Assembly (NCBI GenBank): GCA_023053545.1 | Contig: JAKZAN010000068.1 | Location: 124,001 to 188,000 of the forward strand | Length of the DNA: 64,000 nt | Direction: 5' to 3' | Source of the DNA: Lepidurus packardi | Lineage: Eukaryota > Arthropoda > Branchiopoda > Notostraca > Triopsidae | Part shown: positions 37,964 to 51,842 of the stretch, piece after piece | Position numbering within the stretch: the first letter of the stretch is position 1 | Layout: the number at the start of each line of letters is the position of its first letter | The notes under the pieces: generated by a model | Told to the model about the DNA's origin: nothing | Database searches by the model: none | What the model saw: only the letters and a program-made list of their open reading frames with translations | Program-made: the position numbers and the translations under genes

Positions 37964-38967
37964 GTACTGAACTTATTCCTTACGGACTGAATTAATTCCT
38001 TACGGACTGAATTAATTCCTTACCGACTGAATTAATTCCTTACGGACTGAATTAATACCTGACGGACTGAATTAAATCCTTACGGACTGAATTAATTCCT
38101 TACGGACTGAATTAATTCCTTACGGACTGAATTAAGACCTTACGGACTGAATTAAATCCTTACGGACTGAATTAATTCCTTACGGACTGAATTAATTCCT
38201 TACGGACTGAATTAATTCCTTACTGACTGAATTAATTTCTTACGGACTGAATTAATTCCTTACGGACTGAATTAATTCCTTACGGACTGAATTAATTCCT
38301 TAAGGCCTGAATTAATTCCGTACGGATTTTATTAATTCCTTACGGACTGAATTAATTCATTACGGACTTAATTAATCCATTACGGACTGAATTATTTCCT
38401 TACGTACTGAAGTTATTCCTTACGGACTGAATTAATTCCTTACGGACTGAATTAATTCCATAATTAATTCCTTACGGACTGAATTAATTTCATACGGACT
38501 GAATTAATTTCATACGGACTGAATTAATTCCTTACGGACTGAATTAATTCCTTACGGACTGAATTAATACCTTACGGACTGAATTAAATCCTTACAGACT
38601 GAATTAATTCCTTACGGACTGAATTAATTCCTTACGGACTGAATTAATTCCTTACGGACTGAATTAATACCTTACGGACTGAATTAAATCCTTACGGACT
38701 GAATTAATTCCTAACGGACTGAATTAATTCCTTACGGACTGAATTAATTCCTTACGGACTGAATTAATTCCTTACTGACTGAATTAAATCCTTTCGGACT
38801 GAATTAATTCCTTACGGACTGAATTAATTCCTTTCGGACTTAGTTAATTCCTTACGTACTTAATTAATTCCTTACGGTCTGAATTAATTCCGTACGGATT
38901 TTATTAATTCCTTACGGACTGAATTAATTCATTACGGACTTAATTAATTCCTTACGGACTGAATTAA
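37964..38967. repeat. 592- and 512-bp HORs at the boundary of zones R1 and R2
   Basis: Short units at 38456 (ttccataattaattcc) and 38968. The region includes two aatacc/aaatcc pairs per unit, an aagacc form at about 38135, a cctgacgg form at about 38058, and a doubled aatttcatacgg monomer (38487 and 38507). The short unit at 38968 is the first with the direct attcattacgg joint. Confidence 0.75.
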
Positions 38968-40331
38968 TTCCTTAATTAATTCATTACGGACTTAATTAAT
39001 CGATTACGGACTGAATTAATTCCTTACGGACTGAATTAATTCCTTACGGACTAAATTAATTCCTTACGGACTGAATTAATTCCTTACGGACTTAATTAAT
39101 TCCTTACGTACTTAATTAATTCCTTACGGTCTGAATTAATTCCGTACGGATTTTATTAATTCCTTACGTACTGAATTAATTCCGTACGGATTTTATTAAT
39201 TCCTTACGGACTGAATAAATTCCTTACGGACTGAATTAATACCTTACGGACTGAATTAAATCCTTACGGACTGAACTAATTCCTTACGGACTGAATTAAT
39301 TAATTACGGACTGAATTAATTCCTTACTGACTGAATTAATTCCTTACGGACTGAATTAATTCCTTACGGACTAAATAAATTCCTTACGGACTGAATTAAT
39401 TCCTTACGGTCTGAATTAATTCCGTACGGATTTTATTAATTCCTTACTGACTGAATTAATTCCTTACGGACTGAATTAATTCCTTACGGACTAAATAAAT
39501 TCCTTACGGACTGAATTAATTCCTTACGGTCTGAATTAATTCCGTACGGATTTTATTAATTCCTTACGGACTGAATTAATTCCGTACGGATTTTATTAAT
39601 TCCTTACGGACTGAATAAATTCCTTACGAACTGAATTAATTCCGTACGGATTTTATTAATTCCTTACGGACTTAATTAATCCATTACAGACTGAATTAAT
39701 TCCTTACGGACTGAATTAATTCCTTACGGACTGAATTAATACCTTACGGACTGAATTAAATCCTTACGGACTGAATTAATTCCTTACGGACTGAATTAAT
39801 TCCTTGCTGACTGAATTGAATCCTTACGGACTGAATTAATTCCTTACGGACTGAATTAATTCCTTTCGGACTTAGTTAATTCCTTACGTACTTAATTAAT
39901 TCCTTACGGTCTGAATTAATTCCGTACGGATTTTATTAATTCCTTACGGACTGAATTAATTCATTTCGGACTTAATTAATTCCTTACGGACTGAATTAAT
40001 TCCTTAATTAATTCATTACGGACTTAATTAATCGATTACGGACTGAATTAATTCCTTACGGACTGAATTAATTCCTTACGGACTAAATTAATTCCTTACG
40101 GACTGAATTAATTCCTTACGGACTGAATTAATACCTTACGGACTGAATTAAATCCTTACAGACTGAATTAATTCCTTACGGACTGAATTAATTCCTTTCG
40201 GACTTAGTTAATTCCTTACGTACTTAATTAATTCCTTACGGTCTGAATTAATTCCGTACGGATTTTATTAATTCCTTACGGACTGAATTAATTCATTACG
40301 GACTTAATTAATTCCTTACGGACTGAATTAA
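38968..40331. repeat. 1,032-bp HOR with a 120-bp duplication, then a truncated A unit
   Basis: A six-monomer run with ttactgac, ctaaataaattcc, ggtctg and ccgtacgg at about 39321-39440 repeats 120 bp later, to about 39560. The unit at 40000 (332 bp) starts like the A unit (aatacc, aaatccttacagac) but jumps to the tttcggacttagtt ending, so most of A is missing. Confidence 0.8.
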
Positions 40332-41263
40332 TTCCTTAATTAATTCATTACGGACTTAATTAATCGATTACGGACTGAATTAATTCCTTACGGACTGAAT
40401 TAATTCCTTACGGACTAAATTAATTCCTTACGGACTGAATTAATTCCTTACGGACTTAATTAATTCCTTACGTACTTAATTAATTCCTTACGGTCTGAAT
40501 TAATTCCGTACGGATTTTATTAATTCCTTACGTACTGAATTAATTCCGTACGGATTTTATTAATTCCTTACGGACTGAATAAATTCCTTACGGACTGAAT
40601 TAATACCTTACGGACTGAATTAAATCCTTACGGACTGAATTAATTCCTTACGGACTGAATTAATTAATTACGGACTGAATTAATTCCTTACTGACTGAAT
40701 TAATTCCTTACGGACTGAATTAATTCCTTACGGACTAAATAAATTCCTTACGGACTGAATTAATTCCTTACGGTCTGAATTAATTCCGTACGGATTTTAT
40801 TAATTCCTTACGGACTGAATTAATTCCGTACGGATTTTATTAATTCCTTACGGACTGAATAAATTCCTTACGAACTGAATTAATTCCGTACGGATTTTAT
40901 TAATTCCTTACGGACTGAATTTATTCATTACGGACTTAATTAATCCATTACAGACTGAATTAATTCCTTACGGACTGAATTAATTCCTTACGGACTGAAT
41001 TAATACCTTACGGACTGAATTAAATCCTTACGGACTGAATTAATTCCTTACGGACTGAATTAATTCCTTGCTGATTGAATTGAATCCTTACGGACTGAAT
41101 TAATTCCTTACGGACTGAATTAATTCCTTTCGGACTTAGTTAATTCCTTACGTACTTAATTAATTCCTTACGGTCTGAATTAATTCCGTACGGATTTTAT
41201 TAATTCCTTACGGACTGAATTAATTCATTTCGGACTTAATTAATTCCTTACGGACTGAATTAA
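40332..41263. repeat. HOR unit B, copy 1 (932 bp)
   Basis: Other copies are at 42176 (enlarged), 44240 and 47480. B is recognised by cgtactgaattaattccg, attaattacgg, ctaaataaattcc and ccttgctgactgaattgaa near its end (gctgattgaatt in this copy), followed by attcatttcggactt. Confidence 0.8.
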
Positions 41264-42175
41264 TTCCTTAATTAATTCATTACGGACTTAATTAATCGAT
41301 TACGGACTGAATTAATTCCTTACGGACTGAATTAATTCCTTACGGACTAAATTAATTCCTTACGGACTGAATTAATTCCTTACGGACTGAATTAATACCT
41401 TACGGACTGAATTAAATCCTTACAGACTGAATTAATTCCTTACGGACTGAATTAATTCCTTACGGACTGAATTAATTCCTTACGGACTGAATTAATACCT
41501 TACGGACTGAATTAAATCCTTACGGACTGAATTAATTCCTAACGGACTGAATTAATTCCTTACGGACTGAATTAATTCCTTACTGACTTAATTAATTCCT
41601 TACGGACTGAATTAATTCCTTACGGACTAAATTAATTCCTTACGGACTGAATTAATTCCTTACGGACTTAATTAATTCCTTACGTACTTAATTAATTCCT
41701 TACGGTCTGAATTAATTCCGTACGGATTTTATTAATTCCTTATGGACTGAATTAATTCCGTACGGATTTTATTAATTCCTTACGGACTGAATAAATTCCT
41801 TACGAACTGAATTAATTCCGTACGGATTTTATTAATTCTTTACGGACTGAATTTATTCATTACGGACTTAATTAATCCATTACAGACTGAATTAATTCCT
41901 TACGGACTGAATTAATTCCTTACGGACTGAATTAATACCTTACGGACTGAATTAAATCCTTACGGACTGAATTAATTCCTTACGGACTGAATTAATTCCT
42001 TACTGACTGAATTAAATCCTTACGGACTGAATTAATTCCTTTCGGACTTAGTTAATTCCTTACGTACTTAATTAATTCCTTACGGTCTGAATTAATTCCG
42101 TACGGATTTTATTAATTCCTTACGGACTGAATTAATTCATTACGGACTTAATTAATTCCTTACGGACTGAATTAA
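41264..42175. repeat. HOR unit A, copy 1 (912 bp)
   Basis: Copies also start at 43328 and 46568. A is recognised by aaatccttacagactg, two aatacc/aaatcc pairs, cctaacgg, ttactgactta, ttatggactg before ccgtacgg, and ctttacggactgaattta. Identity between copies is very high by eye. Confidence 0.85.
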
Positions 42176-43327
42176 TTCCTTAATTAATTCATTACGGACT
42201 TAATTAATCGATTACGGACTGAATTAATTCCTTACGGACTGAATTAATTCCTTACGGACTAAATTAATTCCTTACGGACTGAATTAATTCCTTACGGACT
42301 TAATTAATTCCTTACGTACTTAATTAATTCCTTACGGTCTGAATTAATTCCGTACGGATTTTATTAATTCCTTACGTACTGAATTAATTCCGTACGGATT
42401 TTATTAATTCCTTACGGACTGAATAAATTCCTTACGGACTGAATTAATACCTTACGGACTGAATTAAATCCTTACGGACTGAATTAATTCCTTACGGACT
42501 GAATTAATTAATTACGGACTGAATTAATTCCTTACTGACTGAATTAATTCCTTACGGACTGAATTAATTCCTTACGGACTAAATAAATTCCTTACGGACT
42601 GAATTAATTCCTTACGGTCTGAATTAATTCCGTACGGATTTTATTAATTCCTTACGGACTGAATAAATTCCTTACGGACTGAATTAATACCTTACGGACT
42701 GAATTAAATCCTTACGGACTGAATTAATTCCTTACGGACTGAATTAATTAATTACGGACTGAATTAATTCCTTACTGACTGAATTAATTCCTTACGGACT
42801 GAATTAATTCCTTACGGACTAAATAAATTCCTTACGGACTGAATTAATTCCTTACGGTCTGAATTAATTCCGTACGGATTTTATTAATTCCTTACGGACT
42901 GAATTAATTCCGTACGGATTTTATTAATTCCTTACGGACTGAATAAATTCCTTACGAACTGAATTAATTCCGTACGGATTTTATTAATTCCTTACGGACT
43001 GAATTTATTCATTACGGACTTAATTAATCCATTACAGACTGAATTAATTCCTTACGGACTTAATTAATTCCTTACGGACTGAATTAATACCTTACGGACT
43101 GAATTAAATCCTTACGGACTGAATTAATTCCTTACGGACTGAATTAATTCCTTGCTGATTGAATTGAATCCTTACGGACTGAATTAATTCCTTACGGACT
43201 GAATTAATTCCTTTCGGACTTAGTTAATTCCTTACGTACTTAATTAATTCCGTACGGATTTTATTAATTCCTTACGGACTGAATTAATTCATTTCGGACT
43301 TAATTAATTCCTTACGGACTGAATTAA
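42176..43327. repeat. HOR unit B enlarged by a 240-bp duplication (1,152 bp)
   Basis: The twelve-monomer run 42421-42660 repeats at 42661-42900 with no difference noticed. One monomer pair is lost near 43250, where cgtacttaattaattcc is joined to gtacggatt. Length accounts as 932 + 240 - 20 = 1,152 bp. Confidence 0.85.
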
Positions 43328-46300
43328 TTCCTTAATTAATTCATTACGGACTTAATTAATCGATTACGGACTGAATTAATTCCTTACGGACTGAATTAAT
43401 TCCTTACGGACTAAATTAATTCCTTACGGACTGAATTAATTCCTTACGGACTGAATTAATACCTTACGGACTGAATTAAATCCTTACAGACTGAATTAAT
43501 TCCTTACGGACTGAATTAATTCCTTACGGACTGAATTAATTCCTTACGGACTGAATTAATACCTTACGGACTGAATTAAATCCTTACGGACTGAATTAAT
43601 TCCTAACGGACTGAATTAATTCCTTACGGACTGAATTAATTCCTTACTGACTTAATTAATTCCTTACGGACTGAATTAATTCCTTACGGACTAAATTAAT
43701 TCCTTACGGACTGAATTAATTCCTTACGGACTTAATTAATTCCTTACGTACTTAATTAATTCCTTACGGTCTGAATTAATTCCGTACGGATTTTATTAAT
43801 TCCTTATGGACTGAATTAATTCCGTACGGATTTTATTAATTCCTTACGGACTGAATAAATTCCTTACGAACTGAATTAATTCCGTACGGATTTTATTAAT
43901 TCTTTACGGACTGAATTTATTCATTACGGACTTAATTAATCCATTACAGACTGAATTAATTCCTTACGGACTGAATTAATTCCTTACGGACTGAATTAAT
44001 ACCTTACGGACTGAATTAAATCCTTACGGACTGAATTAATTCCTTACGGACTGAATTAATTCCTTACTGACTGAATTAAATCCTTACGGACTGAATTAAT
44101 TCCTTTCGGACTTAGTTAATTCCTTACGTACTTAATTAATTCCTTACGGTCTGAATTAATTCCGTACGGATTTTATTAATTCCTTACGGACTGAATTAAT
44201 TCATTACGGACTTAATTAATTCCTTACGGACTGAATTAATTCCTTAATTAATTCATTACGGACTTAATTAATCGATTACGGACTGAATTAATTCCTTACG
44301 GACTGAATTAATTCCTTACGGACTAAATTAATTCCTTACGGACTGAATTAATTCCTTACGGACTTAATTAATTCCTTACGTACTTAATTAATTCCTTACG
44401 GTCTGAATTAATTCCGTACGGATTTTATTAATTCCTTACGTACTGAATTAATTCCGTACGGATTTTATTAATTCCTTACGGACTGAATAAATTCCTTACG
44501 GACTGAATTAATACCTTACGGACTGAATTAAATCCTTACGGACTGAATTAATTCCTTACGGACTGAATTAATTAATTACGGACTGAATTAATTCCTTACT
44601 GACTGAATTAATTCCTTACGGACTGAATTAATTCCTTACGGACTAAATAAATTCCTTACGGACTGAATTAATTCCTTACGGTCTGAATTAATTCCGTACG
44701 GATTTTATTAATTCCTTACGGACTGAATTAATTCCGTACGGATTTTATTAATTCCTTACGGACTGAATAAATTCCTTACGAACTGAATTAATTCCGTACG
44801 GATTTTATTAATTCCTTACGGACTGAATTTATTCATTACGGACTTAATTAATCCATTACAGACTGAATTAATTCCTTACGGACTGAATTAATTCCTTACG
44901 GACTGAATTAATACCTTACGGACTGAATTAAATCCTTACGGACTGAATTAATTCCTTACGGACTGAATTAATTCCTTGCTGACTGAATTGAATCCTTACG
45001 GACTGAATTAATTCCTTACGGACTGAATTAATTCCTTTCGGACTTAGTTAATTCCTTACGTACTTAATTAATTCCTTACGGTCTGAATTAATTCCGTACG
45101 GATTTTATTAATTCCTTACGGACTGAATTAATTCATTTCGGACTTAATTAATTCCTTACGGACTGAATTAATTCCTTAATTAATTCATTACGGACTTAAT
45201 TAATCGATTACGGACTGAATTAATTCCTTACGGACTGAATTAATTCCTTACGGACTAAATTAATTCCTTACGGACTGAATTAATTCCTTACGGACTTAAT
45301 TAATTCCTTACGTACTTAATTAATTCCTTACGGTCTGAATTAATTCCGTACGGATTTTATTAATTCCTTACGGACTGAATTAATTCATTACGGACTTAAT
45401 TAATTCCTTACGGACTGAATTAATTCCTTAATTAATTCATTACGGACTTAATTAATCGATTACGGACTGAATTAATTCCTTACGGACTGAATTAATTCCC
45501 TACGGACTAAATTAATTCCTTACGGACTGAATTAATTCCTTACGGACTCAATTAATTCCTTACGTACTTAATTAATTCCTTACGGTCTGAATTAATTCCG
45601 TACGGATTTTATTAATTCCTTACGTACTGAATTAATTCCGTACGGATTTTATTAATTCCTTACGGACTGAATAAATTCCTTACGGACTGAATTAATACCT
45701 TACGGACTGAATTAAATCCTTACGGACTGAATTAATTCCTTACGGACTGAATTAATTCCTTACGGACTGAATTAATTCCTTACTGACTGAATTAATTCCT
45801 TACGGACTGAATTAATTCCTTACGGACTAAATTAATTCCTTACGGACTGAATTAATTCCTTACGGTCTGAATTAATTCCGTACGGATTTTATTAATTACT
45901 TACGGACTGAATTAATTCCGTACGGATTTTATTAATTCCTTACGGACTGAATAAATTCCTTACGAACTGAATTAATTCCGTACGGATTTTATTAATTCCT
46001 TACGGACTGAATTTATTCATTACGGACTTAATTAATCCATTACATACTGAATTAATTCCTTACGGACTGAATTAATTCCTTACGGACTGAATTAATTCCT
46101 TACGGACTGAATTAATTCCTTACTGACTGAATTAAATCCTTACGGACTGAATTAATTCCTTACGGACTGAATTAATTCCTTTCGGACTTAGTTAATTCCT
46201 TACGTACTTAATTAATTCCTTACGGTCTGAATTAATTCCGTACTAATTTTATTAATTCCTTACGGACTGAATTAATTCATTACGGACTTAATTAATTCCT

Positions 46301-46490
46301 TACGGACTGAATTAATTCCTTAATTAATTCATTACGGACTTAATTAATCTATTACGGACTGAATTAATTCCTTACGGACTGAATTAATTCCTTACGGACT
46401 AAATTAATTCCTTACGGACTGAATTAATTCCTTACGGACTTAGTTAATTCCTTACGTACTTAATTAATTCCTTACGGTCTGAATTAATTC
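43251..46490. repeat. 3,240-bp tandem duplication, copy 1
   Basis: Contains units A (43328), B (44240), C (45172) and D (45424) and the start of another C (46316). A line-by-line comparison with 46491-49754 shows only three clear substitutions: 44040 t against 47280 a, 45900 t against 49140 a, and 46269 g against 49509 t. A fourth lies at the edge (46443). Rare changes such as ccctacggactaa (45499/48739), acggactcaatt and tactaattttatt are shared. Identity is about 99.9%. The unit holds five short units. Confidence 0.9.
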
Positions 46491-49400
46491 CGTACGGATT
46501 TTATTAATTCCTTACGGACTGAATTAATTCATTTCGGACTTAATTAATTCCTTACGGACTGAATTAATTCCTTAATTAATTCATTACGGACTTAATTAAT
46601 CGATTACGGACTGAATTAATTCCTTACGGACTGAATTAATTCCTTACGGACTAAATTAATTCCTTACGGACTGAATTAATTCCTTACGGACTGAATTAAT
46701 ACCTTACGGACTGAATTAAATCCTTACAGACTGAATTAATTCCTTACGGACTGAATTAATTCCTTACGGACTGAATTAATTCCTTACGGACTGAATTAAT
46801 ACCTTACGGACTGAATTAAATCCTTACGGACTGAATTAATTCCTAACGGACTGAATTAATTCCTTACGGACTGAATTAATTCCTTACTGACTTAATTAAT
46901 TCCTTACGGACTGAATTAATTCCTTACGGACTAAATTAATTCCTTACGGACTGAATTAATTCCTTACGGACTTAATTAATTCCTTACGTACTTAATTAAT
47001 TCCTTACGGTCTGAATTAATTCCGTACGGATTTTATTAATTCCTTATGGACTGAATTAATTCCGTACGGATTTTATTAATTCCTTACGGACTGAATAAAT
47101 TCCTTACGAACTGAATTAATTCCGTACGGATTTTATTAATTCTTTACGGACTGAATTTATTCATTACGGACTTAATTAATCCATTACAGACTGAATTAAT
47201 TCCTTACGGACTGAATTAATTCCTTACGGACTGAATTAATACCTTACGGACTGAATTAAATCCTTACGGACTGAATTAAATCCTTACGGACTGAATTAAT
47301 TCCTTACTGACTGAATTAAATCCTTACGGACTGAATTAATTCCTTTCGGACTTAGTTAATTCCTTACGTACTTAATTAATTCCTTACGGTCTGAATTAAT
47401 TCCGTACGGATTTTATTAATTCCTTACGGACTGAATTAATTCATTACGGACTTAATTAATTCCTTACGGACTGAATTAATTCCTTAATTAATTCATTACG
47501 GACTTAATTAATCGATTACGGACTGAATTAATTCCTTACGGACTGAATTAATTCCTTACGGACTAAATTAATTCCTTACGGACTGAATTAATTCCTTACG
47601 GACTTAATTAATTCCTTACGTACTTAATTAATTCCTTACGGTCTGAATTAATTCCGTACGGATTTTATTAATTCCTTACGTACTGAATTAATTCCGTACG
47701 GATTTTATTAATTCCTTACGGACTGAATAAATTCCTTACGGACTGAATTAATACCTTACGGACTGAATTAAATCCTTACGGACTGAATTAATTCCTTACG
47801 GACTGAATTAATTAATTACGGACTGAATTAATTCCTTACTGACTGAATTAATTCCTTACGGACTGAATTAATTCCTTACGGACTAAATAAATTCCTTACG
47901 GACTGAATTAATTCCTTACGGTCTGAATTAATTCCGTACGGATTTTATTAATTCCTTACGGACTGAATTAATTCCGTACGGATTTTATTAATTCCTTACG
48001 GACTGAATAAATTCCTTACGAACTGAATTAATTCCGTACGGATTTTATTAATTCCTTACGGACTGAATTTATTCATTACGGACTTAATTAATCCATTACA
48101 GACTGAATTAATTCCTTACGGACTGAATTAATTCCTTACGGACTGAATTAATACCTTACGGACTGAATTAAATCCTTACGGACTGAATTAATTCCTTACG
48201 GACTGAATTAATTCCTTGCTGACTGAATTGAATCCTTACGGACTGAATTAATTCCTTACGGACTGAATTAATTCCTTTCGGACTTAGTTAATTCCTTACG
48301 TACTTAATTAATTCCTTACGGTCTGAATTAATTCCGTACGGATTTTATTAATTCCTTACGGACTGAATTAATTCATTTCGGACTTAATTAATTCCTTACG
48401 GACTGAATTAATTCCTTAATTAATTCATTACGGACTTAATTAATCGATTACGGACTGAATTAATTCCTTACGGACTGAATTAATTCCTTACGGACTAAAT
48501 TAATTCCTTACGGACTGAATTAATTCCTTACGGACTTAATTAATTCCTTACGTACTTAATTAATTCCTTACGGTCTGAATTAATTCCGTACGGATTTTAT
48601 TAATTCCTTACGGACTGAATTAATTCATTACGGACTTAATTAATTCCTTACGGACTGAATTAATTCCTTAATTAATTCATTACGGACTTAATTAATCGAT
48701 TACGGACTGAATTAATTCCTTACGGACTGAATTAATTCCCTACGGACTAAATTAATTCCTTACGGACTGAATTAATTCCTTACGGACTCAATTAATTCCT
48801 TACGTACTTAATTAATTCCTTACGGTCTGAATTAATTCCGTACGGATTTTATTAATTCCTTACGTACTGAATTAATTCCGTACGGATTTTATTAATTCCT
48901 TACGGACTGAATAAATTCCTTACGGACTGAATTAATACCTTACGGACTGAATTAAATCCTTACGGACTGAATTAATTCCTTACGGACTGAATTAATTCCT
49001 TACGGACTGAATTAATTCCTTACTGACTGAATTAATTCCTTACGGACTGAATTAATTCCTTACGGACTAAATTAATTCCTTACGGACTGAATTAATTCCT
49101 TACGGTCTGAATTAATTCCGTACGGATTTTATTAATTACATACGGACTGAATTAATTCCGTACGGATTTTATTAATTCCTTACGGACTGAATAAATTCCT
49201 TACGAACTGAATTAATTCCGTACGGATTTTATTAATTCCTTACGGACTGAATTTATTCATTACGGACTTAATTAATCCATTACATACTGAATTAATTCCT
49301 TACGGACTGAATTAATTCCTTACGGACTGAATTAATTCCTTACGGACTGAATTAATTCCTTACTGACTGAATTAAATCCTTACGGACTGAATTAATTCCT

Positions 49401-49754
49401 TACGGACTGAATTAATTCCTTTCGGACTTAGTTAATTCCTTACGTACTTAATTAATTCCTTACGGTCTGAATTAATTCCGTACTAATTTTATTAATTCCT
49501 TACGGACTTAATTAATTCATTACGGACTTAATTAATTCCTTACGGACTGAATTAATTCCTTAATTAATTCATTACGGACTTAATTAATCTATTACGGACT
49601 GAATTAATTCCTTACGGACTGAATTAATTCCTTACGGACTAAATTAATTCCTTACGGACTGAATTAATTCCTTACGGACTTAATTAATTCCTTACGTACT
49701 TAATTAATTCCTTACGGTCTGAATTAATTCCGTACGGATTTTATTAATTCCTTA
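46491..49754. repeat. 3,240-bp tandem duplication, copy 2
   Basis: Second copy of 43251-46490, extending to about 49754, where it leaves the A/C pattern and reads cgtactgaattaattccg. Short units at 46568, 47480, 48412, 48664 and 49556 match 43328, 44240, 45172, 45424 and 46316. It is the largest recent tandem duplication inside the window. Confidence 0.9.
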
Positions 49755-51179
49755 CGTACTGAATTAATTCCGTACGGATTTTATTAATTCCTTACGCACT
49801 GAATAAATTCCTTACGGACTGAATTAATACCTTACGGACTGAATTAAATCCTTACGGACTGAATTAATTCCTTACGGACTGAATAAATTCCTTACGGACT
49901 GAATTAATTCCTTACTGACTGAATTAATACCTTACGGACTGAATTAAATCCTTACGGACTGAATTAATTCCTTACGGACTGAATTAATTCCTTACTGACT
50001 GAATTAAATCCTTACGGACTGAATTAATTCCTTACGTACTTAATTAATTCCTTACAGTCTGAATTAATTCCGTACGGATTTTATTAATTCCTTACGGACT
50101 GAATTAATTCATTACGGACTTAATTAATTCCTTACGGACTGAATTAATTCCTTAATTAATTCATTACGGACTTAATTAATCTATTACGGACTAAATTAAT
50201 TCCTTACGGACTGAATTAATTCCTTACGGACTTAATTAATTCCTTACGTACTTAATTAATTCCTTACGGTCTGAATTAATTCCGTACGGATTTTATTAAT
50301 TCCTTAAGTACTGAATTAATTCCGTACGGATTATATTAATTCCTTACGGACTGAATAAATTCCTTACGGACTGAATTAATACCTTACGGACTGAATTAAA
50401 TCCTTACGGACTGAATTAATTCCTTACGGACTGAATTAATTCCTTACGGACTGAATTAATTCCTTACTGACTGAATTAATTCCTTACGGACTGAATTAAT
50501 TCCTTACGGACTAAATTAATTCCTTACGGACTGAATTAATTCCTTACGGTCTGAATTAATTCCGTACGGATTTTATTAATTCCTTACGGACTGAATTAAT
50601 TCCGTACGGATTTTATTAATTCCTTACGGACTGAATAAATTCCTTACGAACTGAATTAATTCCGTACGCATTTTATTAATTCCTTACGGACTGAATTTAT
50701 TCATTACGGACTTAATTAATCCATTACAGACTGAATTAATTCCTTACGGACTGAATTAATTCCTTACGGACTGAATTAATTCCTTACGGACTGAATTAAA
50801 TCCTTACGGACTGAATTAATTCCTTACGGACTGAATTAATTCCTTACGGACTGAATTAATTCCTTACTGACTGAATTAAATCCTTACGGACTGAATTAAT
50901 TCCTTACGGACTGAATTAATTCCTTTCGGACTTAGTTAATTCTTTACGTACTTAATTAATTCCTTACGGTCTGAATTAATTCCGTACGGATTTTATTAAT
51001 TCCTTACGGACTGAATTAATTCATTACGGACTTAATTAATCCATTTCGGACTGAATTATTTCTTTACGTACTGAAGTTATTCCTTACGGACTGAATTAAT
51101 TACTTACGGACTGAATTATTTCCTTACATACTGAAATAATTCCTTACGGACTGAATTAATTCCTTATGGACTGAATTAA
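49755..51179. repeat. End of the 592-bp unit and a 1,032-bp HOR
   Basis: Short units at 50148 and 51180. The unit at 50148 is the last with the direct attcattacgg joint. By 51121 the acatactgaaataattcc monomer has returned, so this unit is a mosaic of zones R2 and R3. Private changes are ccttaagtactg at about 50303, cggattatatt at about 50327 and cgcatttta at 50667. Confidence 0.75.
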
Positions 51180-51842
51180 TTCCTTAATTAATTCCTTACG
51201 GACTGAATTAATTTCATACGGACTGAATTAATTCATTACGGACTTAATTAATCGATTACGGACTTAATTAATCCATTACACACTGATTTAATTCCTGACG
51301 TACTTAATTAATTCCTTACGGTCTGAATTAATTCCGTACGGATTTTATTAATTCCTTACGTACTTAATTAATTCCTTACGGTCTGAATTAATTCCGTACG
51401 GATTTTATTAATTCCTTACGTACTGAATTAATTCCGTACGGATTTTATTAATTCTTTACGGACTGAATAAATTCCTTACGGACTGAATTAATACCTTACG
51501 GACTGAATTAAATCCTTACGGACTGAATTAATTCCTTACGGACTGAATTAATTCCTTACGGACTGAATGAATTCCTTACTGACTGAATTAATTCCTTACG
51601 GACTGAATTAATTCCTTACGGACTAAATTAATTCCTTACGGACTGAATTAATTCCTTACGGACTTAATTAATTCCTTACGTACTTAATTAATTCCTTTCG
51701 GTCTGAATTAATTAAGTACGGATTTTATTAATTTCTTACGGACTGAATTAATTCCGTACGGATTTTATTAATTCCTTACGGACTGAATAAATTCCTTACG
51801 AACTGAATTAATTCCGTACGGATTTTATTAATTCCTTACGGA
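51180..51842. repeat. HOR start with 60- and 100-bp local duplications
   Basis: The three-monomer run 51301-51360 (cgtactta, ggtctg, ccgtacgg/ttttatt) repeats exactly at 51361-51420. The five-monomer run 51741-51840 repeats at 51841-51940. Private changes are cacactgatttaattcctgac near 51279 and aattaagtacgg at about 51712. Confidence 0.8.

Larger units (their letters stand above)
29676..38967. repeat. Right zone 1 (acatactgaaataattcc subfamily)
   Basis: Short units start at 29676, 30307, 30959, 31631 (ccs replaced by aa), 32262, 32914, 33586, 35158, 35970, 37082, 37772 and 37864 (both ttccttaataaattcc), and 38456 (ttccataattaattcc). Diagnostic monomers are acatactgaaataattcc, tttctttacgtactgaag, gaatttattcattacgg followed by aatccattacagactg, and ctttcggacttagttaatt. 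The last appears to be the right-hand counterpart of the left-zone run that ends in gttccttaagg. A 1,955-bp duplication and 1,092/1,112-bp repeats make up most of the zone. Confidence 0.85.
38968..50147. repeat. Right zone 2: HORs with the short unit joined directly to attcattacgg
   Basis: In this zone each short unit is followed at once by ttcattacgg and then cttaattaatcgattacgg or its ctattacgg form. Elsewhere a consensus monomer and an aatttcatacgg monomer come first. Short units start at 38968, 40000, 40332, 41264, 42176, 43328, 44240, 45172, 45424, 46316, 46568, 47480, 48412, 48664 and 49556; the one at 50148 also carries the joint. The acatactgaaataattcc monomer, common on both sides, is absent between about 37.03 and 51.12 kb. 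All copies of the joint therefore probably descend from one 40-bp loss that was then amplified. Confidence 0.85.

Noticed and set aside
43251..49754. Assembly duplication as the explanation for the 3,240-bp repeat
   Set aside because: Not excluded, but at least three substitutions separate the copies and their outer flanks differ, which favours a real duplication. Read-level evidence would decide.
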